A DNA stretch of 64,000 bases from NCBI GenBank assembly GCA_036001465.1, contig DASYUH010000037.1:1-64000 (forward strand), written 5' to 3'. The translations under genes were made by a program, and so were the position numbers. The notes under the pieces are model-generated. The model ran no database searches, was not told where the DNA came from, and worked only from the letters and a program-made list of their open reading frames with translations. The DNA is from Candidatus Polarisedimenticolia bacterium (GTDB taxonomy: Bacteria; Acidobacteriota; Polarisedimenticolia; Gp22-AA2). Shown one piece after another: positions 30,350 through 40,357 of this stretch (the stretch's first letter is position 1; each line of letters opens with the position of its first letter).

Positions 30350-31323
30350 ATCACGACGAAGCGGCGATCTTCCTTCCCGAGCTCCTGCGCGGCGGGCTGC
30401 ATGACAGCGTCCGCTCGGATCTGGCGGCCCATCTCGCCGCCTGCGGCGAGTGCCGGACGCTGGCGGTCACCTACGACGTCCTGGCCGAGGCGCTGGGCCG
30501 GGGAGGTGCCGAAGCGCCGGGCCGGGATGGCGAGGAGGTCTCGACGGGGCACCCGCACGCCCGGGAGATCGTTGCCTACGCCCTCGAGAGGGAGGCGCTT
30601 CCGGCAGCGGAGATCGAGCGAATCGCCGCCCACTTGAGCTCCTGCCGATCCTGCGTGAGGGACGTGGAGATGACCCGGGGGGCGCACGACGAGACCCGAC
30701 GGGGCTCGATCCTCCCGTTCGCTCCCGCGCGCCTGGCCGCGCTGCGCGTGCCGGTCGTCAGGGCGGCCATGGCGGCGGCCGCCGCCGTCCTGGTCCTCCT
30801 CGGCTACCCGGCCTGGCTGGGGCTGGCACGGCTGCCCCGGACGGCGCGCGACGCCTCCGACCTGCGCGCGGCGAACGAAGCGGTCGGGCGGGAGGCGGCG
30901 GAGCTGCGGTCGTCGCTCGATCGGACGACGGCGAATCTCCGCGCCGTCACCTCATGGAGCGGCCCGGTCGCGCTGAACGTTCTGGAGAGCCCGGCGCGGG
31001 GCGCCGGCGAGTCGAAGGTCCTGACGGTTCGACCCGGGCAGCCGTTCCTGCTGGTCGCCGTCCAGCCGGCGATCCCGGCCGCGGCCGGGCCACAGGACAC
31101 GTTTCGCTTCGCCATCGGGAGGGAGCGGGAGGAGCCGCTCTGGTCCGACGATCTGACGGTCGCGCGGCTACGGGATTCCGTGCGCCTGTCCGGGGTCGTC
31201 ACCTTCGCCGTCCCGGCTGACCGGGTCCCCCCCGGGAGTTACCGGCTGACGGCGACTCCGCTCGGCGTCCGCCCCGGCCCGCCCGTCCTGGACATCCCCT
31301 TCGAAGTGGCACTCACCAGCTGA
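30346..31323 (+). CDS. zinc-finger anti-sigma factor-like membrane protein
   Basis: 325 aa from GTG 30346, with GAGGAG 7 nt upstream. Two zf-HC2-like motifs are seen: HLAACGEC (about residue 29-36) and HLSSCRSC (about 97-104), the Hx3Cx2C pattern that holds ECF sigma factors in the cytosol. One membrane helix lies at about 142-165 (AAMAAAAAVLVLLGYPAWLGL). The outer part has a short coiled coil ('LRAANEAVGREAAELRSSLDRTTANLRAV') and a beta-rich domain. The protein should hold the upstream sigma factor at the membrane until an external signal arrives. The double zinc-finger arrangement is less common than a single one. The 159 bases that follow, up to the next start, hold no gene and no clear promoter. 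Confidence 0.8.
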   Translation: MNHDEAAIFLPELLRGGLHDSVRSDLAAHLAACGECRTLAVTYDVLAEALGRGGAEAPGRDGEEVSTGHPHAREIVAYALEREALPAAEIERIAAHLSSCRSCVRDVEMTRGAHDETRRGSILPFAPARLAALRVPVVRAAMAAAAAVLVLLGYPAWLGLARLPRTARDASDLRAANEAVGREAAELRSSLDRTTANLRAVTSWSGPVALNVLESPARGAGESKVLTVRPGQPFLLVAVQPAIPAAAGPQDTFRFAIGREREEPLWSDDLTVARLRDSVRLSGVVTFAVPADRVPPGSYRLTATPLGVRPGPPVLDIPFEVALTS

Positions 31324-31482
31324 ATCCGCTCCCACCCTCTGCTTCGAAACACTTTCCAGTTGCCGCAAGCCGGCCTCACGGTACCTTTCGAGTAATACCT
31401 CCTGACGTTTCACGCCTGCGGCGACTAAGAGGCGAGAAGCTGTCCCGGAGACCCCGAACTCGCGGGTCACCAGGAGATCGAA

Positions 31483-34400
31483 ATGTTCCAGACATCCATC
31501 CGGCTCAAGCGCTCGTCCCTGGTCGTCGCGGTGGCCGTGTTCCTCGGCGCCCGATCGAGTGCGCTCGCCGACCTCCGCCCGGGAGACTGGCTGACGCGAG
31601 CCCAGGAGGAGATTCGCCGGTCGGAGTACGGGTTCTCCCCCCTCGGGGATGGAGCCTGGGCGGCACCCAACCGAGCCCAGAACCTCAGGTCGCGCCTCGG
31701 CGCGGACGGCCTCGAGGTCGCCGTCCGGATGCCCGCCGGCGGCGGGGACGGATGGGCGTTCCGGCTGCGCCTGAGCCGCTTCGGCCGCGCCGGCGCTCTC
31801 GAGACCGTCGAGAATGCGCCGCCAATCCTCGCGTCGGACCGGATCGAACTGCACCGGGAGGCCCTGGCGCTCGTCGAGTGGTATCTCAATGACGCGAGAG
31901 GGATCGAGCAGGGGTTCACCGTCGGAAAAGCTCCTGAGGGCGGAACGGGGCCGATCGTCCTCGAGATGGCCTTCCCCGGTGAGGCGACGACCCGAATGGA
32001 GGACGGCGGCGGCACGGTCGCCTTCACTCCGGCCCCGGGGGGGCCGGTGCTGCGCTATGGAGGTCTCGCCGCCTGGGACGCGGCCGGCCGGGCTCTCGCG
32101 TCCGGCATGGACCTGCGTCCGGGCAGGCTCCGCCTGCACGTCGATGATTCCGGCGCGATCTACCCGATCACCATCGATCCCTTGCTCACGAATCCCGCGT
32201 GGACCACGGAGGGGAACCAGGGGGGCGCCCAGCTCGGCCTCTCGGTCGCCTCGGCCGGGGACGTCAACGGCGACGGCTTCGATGACGTCATCGTGGGCGC
32301 CTACATGTACGACGGCGGCGAGCTCAACGAAGGAAAGGTCTTCGTCTACCACGGCTCCGTCCTGGGGCTGTCCGCCAGCGCCGACTGGACCGCCGAGGGC
32401 AACCAGGCCAACGCGCAGCTCGGCCGGGCGGTGGCGTCGGCGGGGAACGTCAACGGCGACTGCTGCGACGACATCATCGTCGGCGTCCCGTTCTATGACA
32501 TCGGGCCGGTCGCGGGGAACGACCGTGGGCTGGCGCTCGTCTGGCATGGCTCCCTCGCGGGGCTTGGAGATCCCGGGACCCCGACCAACGCCGATTGGGG
32601 GGCGGAGAGCGGTCAGAACAGCTCCCAGTTCGGCTGGTCGGTGGCCTCGGCGGGGGATGTCGACGGCGACGGGTTCGACGAGGTTCTGGTCGGCGCGCCG
32701 CTCTATGAGACCCCGGCCGCCGGAACCGACGACGAGGGGAGGGCATTTCTCTACCGTGGCCTGGCCGGCGGACTCTCCCCGGGGCCTGTCTGGATCGCCG
32801 AGAGCAACCAGTTGGGAGCGCAGTTCGGCTACTCGGTGGCCTCGGCCGGCCATGTGGACTTCGGTCCCTTCGCCGACATCGTGATCGGCGCCCCGCTCTT
32901 CGACGCCGTCGCCGGCGACAACAAGGGGGCGGCCTTCGTGTGGGAGGGTTCTCCCGGCGGGCCGGCCATTCCGGGAATTCCCGGGACCGCCAGCTGGAGC
33001 GCCCTGGGGGAGGACGGCGACCGCTACGGCTGGTCGGTGGCGTCGGCGGGGGACGTGAACGGCGACGGCTTCGGCGACCTCATCGTCGGCGCCCCCCAGG
33101 CCGACGTCCCCGACGCCGACACGAACGAAGGGAGAGCCTTCGTCTACCTCGGTGCGCCGGGGGGCCTGGTCCCGGCGGCACCCGCCGCCTGGACCGTGCA
33201 GAGCAACCAGCTGAACGCCCAGCTCGGCTATTCGGTGGCGTCGGCGGGGGACGTGGACGACGACGGGTATGACGACGTCATCCTGGGGGCACCTTTCTAC
33301 GACGATACCCTGGGAGCCAATAGCGGGCAGGCGTTCCTCTGGCACGGCTCGGCCGCGGACCTGGGGGTGGATGGAACTCCGACCAACGCCCACTGGTTTG
33401 CAACCGTCCAGGCCGGCGCCCAATTCGGGATTTCGGTCGCCTCGGCCGGGGACGTGAACGGCGACGACAACGCCGACGTCCTCGTCGGAGCCTCCTTCTA
33501 CCGTGCCCCGGAACTGAGCGAGGGGGGCGCCTTCGTCTACCTGGGATTCGATCCGCCCGTCTACCTGGAGTTCGGGCCGAAGGGGGATCCGCGCCGGGTC
33601 GAGGCGGTCGTGACCGGCTACTCTTCCGTGGGCTACCTGCCGGCCTCGCAGTACCTGGTGTCGGGCTCCGCCACGGTCAAGATGGGGAACTGCGCCGTGC
33701 CGGCCGCCTGCACGAGATCGTTCTCGTTCGCCGCCCTCACGGTGACGCGCGACGCCGCGGACACCGCCCTGAATGGCAAGCCGGCGTTCCGGGTCGTGGC
33801 GGGATCGGCGACCGTGTCCGCGCCTCTCGACCCGATCATCTTCCCGGCGGCCGACGATCTCGACATCCGCCTGCACTCCTTCACCCTCGGTCCGTCCGGG
33901 GCCGCGAGCCTCCCGGGGGTCGTGGGGCCGCCCAGGCTCGGGATGTGGCTGAAGCTTCCGGACAGCCTGACGAGCGCTGGCGGCGAGGATCTGCCGTTCC
34001 CGCCGGTACTTCTCGAGCAGGACCTCGATTTCGCCATCTCGATCGCCCTGGATCCGGCCCTGTTCTACATCGCTCCGAAGGACTACCCGTTCCAGATCAG
34101 GCCCCAGGCCGGCACCTCGGTCGTCCTCACCCGCAGCCGGGCGGAGCTCGGCCTCTCGGATCTCGTCTTCCCGGAGAAGGAGAGAGGCGAGGAGATCGCG
34201 CCCGGGCAGACGCGCTGCGATGTCTCCGGCGCCTGCGGGTCGGCGGACGACGCGAACGACGGCATCTTCGGCCTCGGCTGGAGCGTGAACTCGCCCGCCA
34301 CCCCTTATTTCGTACGGAGCGGCCTGCGCGCCACCCTGTCCTCGGCGCCGGCCGGGGCGACGTACGCGCTCCTGTTCCCGGCCGGGGCGAGCATCGGCCT

Positions 34401-37400
34401 GAGCGCCGGGTCGAGCATCGAGTTCACGGACACCGAGCCGGGCGGCGGATCGCTCTCCGGCACCCTGACGCTGACGCTTCACACCGGCGACGTGATCGCC
34501 GAAGCGGCGTTGGACGGCTACCTGATCCATGACGACTGCACGGGACAGAGATCGATCTCCCTCGCCTTCATCGGCGGGACGCTCCTGCCAGGCGGCGAGC
34601 TGCGCATCCCTCCGCCGGGGCTGTCCGGCCTCAGCGAGCTGTTCTGGGGAGACACGGGAAACTGGGACGACCCGGACCTGCGCGATCCGCGTGGCTTCTT
34701 CGCCGGGGGGCTCGGTCCGGACTCGCTGTCATTCTTCGCCCCGGGAACGGTGGCCCGGATCGGCGTGACGGAGCCGACGGTCCAGGACCACCTGCTCGCC
34801 AGGCAGGGAGGTGGCCCCACGGATGAGCCCGGAATCTATGCCGGGCTCAACATCGACCTGACCGCGGCGGCGGGGACGGTCGGGATCGACACCACCTGTC
34901 CGCCCCCCGACCCGCCGGCCTCCCCTCATTCCTTCACCGCCAGCTCGGACAGGACGCAGCTCTACGTCCGCCGCTCGGGGGTCAGCGGCATCGCCGACGC
35001 CGGGACCCTGGCGCTGCCGGGGGTCGACTTCCCCTACATGGGATACCGGATGACGCTCGGGCGGTTCGGAGCGTCCATCCTGGACAACATTCCCTTGGCG
35101 GCCGGCAGCGGCCTTGTGGTGAACAGCATCGTCATCCCTTCCCCCTCCGACGTCCGATTCACCTTCAGCTCGCCGACCTCCGTCGATGGCTGCGCCAACC
35201 TGGGCGAGAACGGCCTCGGCCAGATGGCCGACGCGGGCGATCCCAAGGTCCTGGCCTGCTGGCAGGCCGACATCGTCCCGCGAGCGGCGCGGCTGGACGT
35301 GGCCGACTGCGCCGGCGGTCCCTGCTCGCCGGTGATCCCGGCCAACTGCCCCGATCTCCTCTGCGAGCAGCTCCGTTACCTCCGGGTCTCGGCGGAAGCG
35401 CCGCTCGATCTGCAATCCCAGATCCTCGGAGTGCCCGACCCGCCACCGCCCGCCTCGGATCGCTTCGAGGACATGGTTCCGATGGACTTCACCCCCGAGC
35501 CGGAGGGGCCTCTGGCGTGCAGCGACATCATCCTGACCGGGAGCCACGGGTCGATCCGCAACAAGCTGGAGAAGGACCACGGGTTCGACATCGACCTGAT
35601 GCACGCCAGCCTGGAGCCGAGGAACCCTTCGTGCGGAGGAGCGGGGGCGGGTCGCGGGCCCGGCGCATCCCCCTCCGTGATCGACGCCGACACCCCGCGC
35701 TACGACGTGACCGGGGAGATCCTGGTGCCCTTCTACGATGCGCCGGACAGTTGCATCCGAGTCACCCAGGGGGGCGGCGTCGATACGTTCGGAGACTGCG
35801 GCGCTTTCGACAGCGTGGCCAACAAGGTGCACGTCAGCCGGAGGATCCTGGCGGGGCTCGTGAATCTCGATTTCGACCTGAAGTACATGCCGCCGATTCG
35901 CGATGTCGGCTCCGTCCGGGACACCGCCGCCCGCTTCGTCTCCGAGAGCGGCGTCCTCGATTTCAAGTTCTTCAAGCTGCCGGCCCTGGTCAAGCTGTTC
36001 GGCGACAATGCCAGCCTCGGCGACTTTTCGCCCGACGAGTTCCTGCCGCGCCTGCGGCCGGAGCTCTACCTTGGGTTCCTGTCCGATCTGGCCCTGTACA
36101 CCGAGGCGACCGAGAACCCGTCCGTCTGCGACTCGGACTGCACGGGGTTCCTGAACGGCATGATGAAATTCGAAAACCTCGACCTGCCGGGGGAAATTCC
36201 CTCGGACGCCGGCGAGCTGGTGCCGGCCCTCAAGGCGGGGGCCGCCCGGCTGGGATTGCCGGCGAGCTTCAATCTGCGCTCCTACGCCGCGGGGGCGATG
36301 CGCGATGCCGTGAGCGACCTCCTGCCGGCCGATGTGGTGCGGGCCGCGGGCCGCGTGAAGGGGGTCATCAACGGCATCCGGGACGTGGCGAGCGTCGCCC
36401 AGCAGCCGTTCAAGGTCCTCAACCTGTCGGGGCCGGGAGCGTTCCGGCTGGGCCAGGGCGCCTCGGTCGCCAGGGACTTCGCCATCGACACCCTCAACAT
36501 CGACGCCGACGTCGACATCCTCGGCTTCCTGAACTTCAAGGGGTTCGTGAACTTCAACAGCCACACCGCCAACACCGAGGACGAGTTCGGCGCCGAGGAC
36601 ACGGCGGACGTGACCGTCGGGGCGCACAACGTCGATCTCGGCTGGGCCATCGACGGCGTGCGGGCGAAGACGGTGCAGGCCACGTTCCGCTTCGATCCTC
36701 CCACCTTCGCCGAGCCGGATCGTTTCCGGGTCTGGGGCTTCGACGGAGAGATCGATCTCTCGGGCGTGAAGTTCGGCGAGGTGGAGTTCGACGAGCTCGG
36801 CTTCTGCCTGGGGATGGGGGACCCCGACAAGGACGTCTCCGGCGACGACTACTACTACCTCGCCGGCATGGGGCGCGGCAAGTACAAGGCGGTGACCGCC
36901 TCCGGCGGGTTCTTCCTCGGCAAGTCGGTGGACATCGCGCCGATCCAGCGGATCGACCCGGAGGTCGGCGAGGTCCTCGAAGGGCTCGACACGCTCACCG
37001 GGATCTACGCGCGGGCGGAGGCCAGCTTCCCGGTGATGGGCGGACCGGAGTGCGTCCCGTACCGCCTGAACGCGGGAGGCGGGGCGGCCTTCTGGCTCTT
37101 CGAGGAGGGCCCGACGTTCGGCGCCAAGATCCGAGCCTATGCGACGGGCTCGCTCGTCTGTGCCGTCACGGCGCGGGCCGACCTGACCCTCCTGGGAGGG
37201 CTGACCGACGACGTCTGGCATCTCGGCGGATACGGGTTCCTGGCCGGCGGTGTCGGGTGGTGCGAGCCGAACGACTGGGACACCCGCCGGGACGTCCTGA
37301 ACGACGACTGGTGCCTCTCCTGCGTCATGGACGGTGAGTTCAGCACCGATTCGCAGAGCGGCACGATCGATGGAGATCTCAATGGCCCCGACTGCAGCGG

Positions 37401-37407
37401 TCCTTAG
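31483..37407 (+). CDS. giant secreted FG-GAP propeller protein
   Basis: A 1974-aa protein with a signal peptide (KRSSLVVAVAVFLGARSSALA). AGGAG stands 7 nt before the ATG. Residues about 240-690 hold seven FG-GAP/integrin-type repeats with the core SVASAGDVNGDGFDDVIVGA, enough for a full seven-bladed beta-propeller; the DxDxDG loops should bind calcium. The N-terminal 200 residues and the last 1270 are not matched to any family I know. They contain beta-rich stretches, several Cys pairs ('CDVSGACGSAD', 'CDSDCTGF') and an amphipathic region near 1590-1680. No membrane anchor, LPXTG, PEP-CTERM or type IX sorting signal is obvious. The end overlaps the next start by 26 nt. It may be a surface or matrix protein; function unknown. 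Confidence 0.8.
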   Translation: MFQTSIRLKRSSLVVAVAVFLGARSSALADLRPGDWLTRAQEEIRRSEYGFSPLGDGAWAAPNRAQNLRSRLGADGLEVAVRMPAGGGDGWAFRLRLSRFGRAGALETVENAPPILASDRIELHREALALVEWYLNDARGIEQGFTVGKAPEGGTGPIVLEMAFPGEATTRMEDGGGTVAFTPAPGGPVLRYGGLAAWDAAGRALASGMDLRPGRLRLHVDDSGAIYPITIDPLLTNPAWTTEGNQGGAQLGLSVASAGDVNGDGFDDVIVGAYMYDGGELNEGKVFVYHGSVLGLSASADWTAEGNQANAQLGRAVASAGNVNGDCCDDIIVGVPFYDIGPVAGNDRGLALVWHGSLAGLGDPGTPTNADWGAESGQNSSQFGWSVASAGDVDGDGFDEVLVGAPLYETPAAGTDDEGRAFLYRGLAGGLSPGPVWIAESNQLGAQFGYSVASAGHVDFGPFADIVIGAPLFDAVAGDNKGAAFVWEGSPGGPAIPGIPGTASWSALGEDGDRYGWSVASAGDVNGDGFGDLIVGAPQADVPDADTNEGRAFVYLGAPGGLVPAAPAAWTVQSNQLNAQLGYSVASAGDVDDDGYDDVILGAPFYDDTLGANSGQAFLWHGSAADLGVDGTPTNAHWFATVQAGAQFGISVASAGDVNGDDNADVLVGASFYRAPELSEGGAFVYLGFDPPVYLEFGPKGDPRRVEAVVTGYSSVGYLPASQYLVSGSATVKMGNCAVPAACTRSFSFAALTVTRDAADTALNGKPAFRVVAGSATVSAPLDPIIFPAADDLDIRLHSFTLGPSGAASLPGVVGPPRLGMWLKLPDSLTSAGGEDLPFPPVLLEQDLDFAISIALDPALFYIAPKDYPFQIRPQAGTSVVLTRSRAELGLSDLVFPEKERGEEIAPGQTRCDVSGACGSADDANDGIFGLGWSVNSPATPYFVRSGLRATLSSAPAGATYALLFPAGASIGLSAGSSIEFTDTEPGGGSLSGTLTLTLHTGDVIAEAALDGYLIHDDCTGQRSISLAFIGGTLLPGGELRIPPPGLSGLSELFWGDTGNWDDPDLRDPRGFFAGGLGPDSLSFFAPGTVARIGVTEPTVQDHLLARQGGGPTDEPGIYAGLNIDLTAAAGTVGIDTTCPPPDPPASPHSFTASSDRTQLYVRRSGVSGIADAGTLALPGVDFPYMGYRMTLGRFGASILDNIPLAAGSGLVVNSIVIPSPSDVRFTFSSPTSVDGCANLGENGLGQMADAGDPKVLACWQADIVPRAARLDVADCAGGPCSPVIPANCPDLLCEQLRYLRVSAEAPLDLQSQILGVPDPPPPASDRFEDMVPMDFTPEPEGPLACSDIILTGSHGSIRNKLEKDHGFDIDLMHASLEPRNPSCGGAGAGRGPGASPSVIDADTPRYDVTGEILVPFYDAPDSCIRVTQGGGVDTFGDCGAFDSVANKVHVSRRILAGLVNLDFDLKYMPPIRDVGSVRDTAARFVSESGVLDFKFFKLPALVKLFGDNASLGDFSPDEFLPRLRPELYLGFLSDLALYTEATENPSVCDSDCTGFLNGMMKFENLDLPGEIPSDAGELVPALKAGAARLGLPASFNLRSYAAGAMRDAVSDLLPADVVRAAGRVKGVINGIRDVASVAQQPFKVLNLSGPGAFRLGQGASVARDFAIDTLNIDADVDILGFLNFKGFVNFNSHTANTEDEFGAEDTADVTVGAHNVDLGWAIDGVRAKTVQATFRFDPPTFAEPDRFRVWGFDGEIDLSGVKFGEVEFDELGFCLGMGDPDKDVSGDDYYYLAGMGRGKYKAVTASGGFFLGKSVDIAPIQRIDPEVGEVLEGLDTLTGIYARAEASFPVMGGPECVPYRLNAGGGAAFWLFEEGPTFGAKIRAYATGSLVCAVTARADLTLLGGLTDDVWHLGGYGFLAGGVGWCEPNDWDTRRDVLNDDWCLSCVMDGEFSTDSQSGTIDGDLNGPDCSGP
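32209..33545 (+). repeat. seven FG-GAP coding repeats (one propeller)
   Basis: The core SVASAGDVxGDGxxD is encoded near 32245, 32425, 32640, 32838, 33040, 33235 and 33436, a step of about 180-215 bases. Repeat 4 (SVASAGHVDFGPFADI) has lost the DxDxDG calcium loop. Confidence 0.85.
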
Positions 37408-40357
37408 ATCCCGTACGCGGCGTGCGGCGAGGCTCCTGGCGCCGGCGCTCGCCCTGCTCGGCGCGGCCCTCCTTCCGGTCGCCTCACGGGCGGAGCCACC
37501 CCGGGCCGGCGGACGCTTCCTGTTCTCCGCCACCGTCGGCGGCGGAGCGGCGGCGCCCAAGGTGCTCCTCCTCTGGGTGGTGACCGAGGGTCCGTCTCCC
37601 TACGCCACCTATCTCCTGAAGCGGCGGGCCGACTTCAAACCGGCGCTCGCCGACCTGGCGACCGTGGCGCGCATCGACGATCAGCTCGCGATCGAGGCGG
37701 TCTTCCCGCCCGGCTCCGCGATCCGCGACGATCTGATGCTGGCCCTTGAGCCCGAGCTCGGGCCGGCGCTGTCGGCGCGGCTCCTGGCCCTGCGAGGCCT
37801 GTCCGATCCCGCCTCGAAGATGCAGTACCGGATGCTCGTCAACGCCAACTACGGCGTCTCCATCACCGAAGGCGTGGCCTACCTGGACACCGCCGTCGTC
37901 GTCGGCACGCGCTACCTCTACGAGCTGTGGGGGATCGATCCCGGCACCGGAGCGGCGGTCGAGCGCCTCGGCAAGGTCTGGGCCCTGGCGGGGACCGACA
38001 CGATGCTGCCGCAACCCGAGGGCCTGGATGCGGTGCGCATGGCCGACATCGATCTTCCTCCGCGAGGCAACTTCCCCGATCCCGCCGACGGGGACATCGA
38101 CGTGGACGGTGACGGGGAGCTCGACGGCGGCGAGTTCGGCGACGGGAAGATCTACCTGACGTGGAAGCCGAACCGCGCCGCATCGCCCGTCGGCCGAGAG
38201 ACCGAGCCGCCGGGCTTCGGCTACAACATCCTGCGCTCCGACAAGCCCCCCCTCGACCCCTGCCCCCCGCTGCCGCCGGCGGGAGTCTTCCAGGTGAACC
38301 AATGGCCGGTCCTGGCGATCTCGGCGCCGCCGGATCCGAAGAAGATGCTCGACTTCTTCTTCGTCGACGACGGCTCCAACGAGGCGATCCCTCCCTTGGC
38401 CAAGGGGCAGAAATACTGCTACTGGCTCGTGCCCCGCAACCTGCTGGGTCAGGGGGGAACTCCGAGCGAGGTCCGAGAGGCCTGCGCCCCCGATCTGGGG
38501 GTTCCGCGGCAGGTGCGCGAGGTCAAGGCGCAGGTCCTGAGTCCTTCGAGCGCCGGCATCAAAGTTTCGTGGGCGCCCAACACGAACGACCCGGTCACGC
38601 TGGACGGCGGCACCCGGTACATCGACGACACCGCGACCTACCGCGTCTACCGCTTCACCGACTTCAAGTCGCTCCTCAAGCCGCCTCCGGACCCGACACT
38701 CTGCGCCGTCGACCCGTCGCTCAATCCCTGCGTGGTCTGTTCGGTTGCTGCGCCGCTGACGTCGTGCACCGATTCCCAGCCGGCGAGCAGCTTCAACCGG
38801 GGGAAGATCTACTGGTACGCGGTCACGGCCCTCGACACTCCGGCGTGCGACAACCCCGCCAACGAGAGCCCCTATTCCGCCCCTGTGCGCGGCGTCGTGT
38901 ATGACGAGACGCCTCCGACCATCAACTACGTTGTGCCGTTCTGCAAACCGGGGCCGACCTGTCCCCCTGCAACCGGCAGCCACGAGTTGCCCTGCATCCG
39001 TTGCTGGCCGTGCGATCCCAGCCACACCGTCTGTCCCCCAGCCGATCCGAACGACGATGCCTGGTGCCTCGCCGGAGGGAGCATCGGCATGTTCCCGCGC
39101 TCCTGCGATGACTGGGGCTACGAAGTGAGAGCGGCCGGGCCGCCGCCCATGGATGCCGACACGATGAGCGTCCGGCTGTACCGGGGGGCGAAGGGAAAGG
39201 ATTTCCGCCCCGTGGAGGAGGCGTTTCTCACCGGCCCGGCGGACACCGCCTGGGACGCGCATGAGCAGTTCCGTACCCGGGTCTCCCAGAAGCTCGAATA
39301 CCGGCTCCGTGCCCTCGACCGCGACGCGAACATCGGGGTCTCCGTGAATCCCGCCGTTCCCGCCTACCTGCAGGGGACCGCGCCGCCGCCCAGGTCGACG
39401 ATCGTCCGCTCCGTCCTCCAGGCGGACGGCGACTGGCAGATCCAGTGGCACGCTCCGGGAGCCGAGGCGCTGGTCGGCTTCCTGCTGCGGGTCGGAAAGG
39501 CCGGCGACCGCTTCTCGGCCCTGCTGTTCGAGATCCTCCCCGACAACAACGCCCTCGCCAGCGAGGCGATGATTGGGATGGACGTGGACGGCTCCGGGGG
39601 ACCCCCCTCTCCGTACCGGATCATCACGAGAAACGCGACCCAGATCCTGGCCGACAAGGAGGACCTGGGGCCCCTGCTGAGCTGGGACCCCGTCGCCAAG
39701 CAATTCGGGCGCACGCTGAGCGGACTCGCCCTGGAGGAGGACGCGGTGGTCGAGATCTACGCGATCGACGTCGCCGGCGTCCTGAGCGAGCCGGCGATCG
39801 CCGGGCCCCTCCCTCCGGATCCCGACCCGGACGCCCTGACGTGGCCGGCCCGTCCGTCGCCTTCCGCCTTCCCTCTGGCCGCGGTCTTCGTGAACGCCCC
39901 GACCGACTACGTGGCGCTCTGCTGGGACCGGGGGCAGCCATTCCCGGGCGGGGCGGTCGGGAGCCATCCGAAGCATGTCGCCGTCTTCCGGGCCCGCGTC
40001 GAGTCCGACGGCGACCGGCCAGACGGTTTCCAGCAGCGCAGCCCCCGTCTCGACGTCGACGCCTACGACAGGGGCGGCCCGGCGCTCGGCGATGAACTCG
40101 ATTGCAGCGACTGCGAGGGGGCGCTCGAGGATCTGCGGGGAGGTGTCGGGGCGGTCCGGCCCGCTTGCTGGCGGGACTACGGGATCCCCGGCGCCGGGAT
40201 CCCTTCGGGGACGTACCGCTACACGGTTCTCGGCTTCAGCGACCCACCCCCCACCGTCGACCCGGAGGTGACGGCCACCGCGGACCCGAGAAAGCGGAAC
40301 GAGGGGGAGATCGATACGGTCTACGGCAGCCCGCCGGCGGAGGTCGTCGTTCCATGA
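37382..40357 (+). CDS. large secreted protein with fibronectin-like segments
   Basis: A 991-aa protein. The start ATG at 37382 follows GGAG by 6 nt and lies inside the end of the previous gene, which suggests coupled translation. A twin-Arg-rich n-region and hydrophobic segment (ARLLAPALALLGAALLPVASRA) form a signal peptide. The mature protein contains several fibronectin-III-like units, each with a conserved 'YCYWLVPRN', 'YWYAVTALDTPACDNPANESPYS' or 'LEYRLRALDRDANIGVS' strand, spaced Cys residues, and one DxDxDGE calcium-like loop ('DIDVDGDGELDGGEF'). No enzyme motif is visible. The stop overlaps the next start (ATGA), making this the middle gene of a three-gene unit. It may be an extracellular scaffold or adhesin; the role is inferred only from the architecture. 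Confidence 0.75.
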   Translation: MAPTAAVLRSRTRRAARLLAPALALLGAALLPVASRAEPPRAGGRFLFSATVGGGAAAPKVLLLWVVTEGPSPYATYLLKRRADFKPALADLATVARIDDQLAIEAVFPPGSAIRDDLMLALEPELGPALSARLLALRGLSDPASKMQYRMLVNANYGVSITEGVAYLDTAVVVGTRYLYELWGIDPGTGAAVERLGKVWALAGTDTMLPQPEGLDAVRMADIDLPPRGNFPDPADGDIDVDGDGELDGGEFGDGKIYLTWKPNRAASPVGRETEPPGFGYNILRSDKPPLDPCPPLPPAGVFQVNQWPVLAISAPPDPKKMLDFFFVDDGSNEAIPPLAKGQKYCYWLVPRNLLGQGGTPSEVREACAPDLGVPRQVREVKAQVLSPSSAGIKVSWAPNTNDPVTLDGGTRYIDDTATYRVYRFTDFKSLLKPPPDPTLCAVDPSLNPCVVCSVAAPLTSCTDSQPASSFNRGKIYWYAVTALDTPACDNPANESPYSAPVRGVVYDETPPTINYVVPFCKPGPTCPPATGSHELPCIRCWPCDPSHTVCPPADPNDDAWCLAGGSIGMFPRSCDDWGYEVRAAGPPPMDADTMSVRLYRGAKGKDFRPVEEAFLTGPADTAWDAHEQFRTRVSQKLEYRLRALDRDANIGVSVNPAVPAYLQGTAPPPRSTIVRSVLQADGDWQIQWHAPGAEALVGFLLRVGKAGDRFSALLFEILPDNNALASEAMIGMDVDGSGGPPSPYRIITRNATQILADKEDLGPLLSWDPVAKQFGRTLSGLALEEDAVVEIYAIDVAGVLSEPAIAGPLPPDPDPDALTWPARPSPSAFPLAAVFVNAPTDYVALCWDRGQPFPGGAVGSHPKHVAVFRARVESDGDRPDGFQQRSPRLDVDAYDRGGPALGDELDCSDCEGALEDLRGGVGAVRPACWRDYGIPGAGIPSGTYRYTVLGFSDPPPTVDPEVTATADPRKRNEGEIDTVYGSPPAEVVVP

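Noticed and set aside
31168-34530. Open frame of about 1120 codons on the minus strand
   Set aside because: Antisense to the FG-GAP protein. Its composition (Arg/Gly/Asp repeats) mirrors that gene's repeats.
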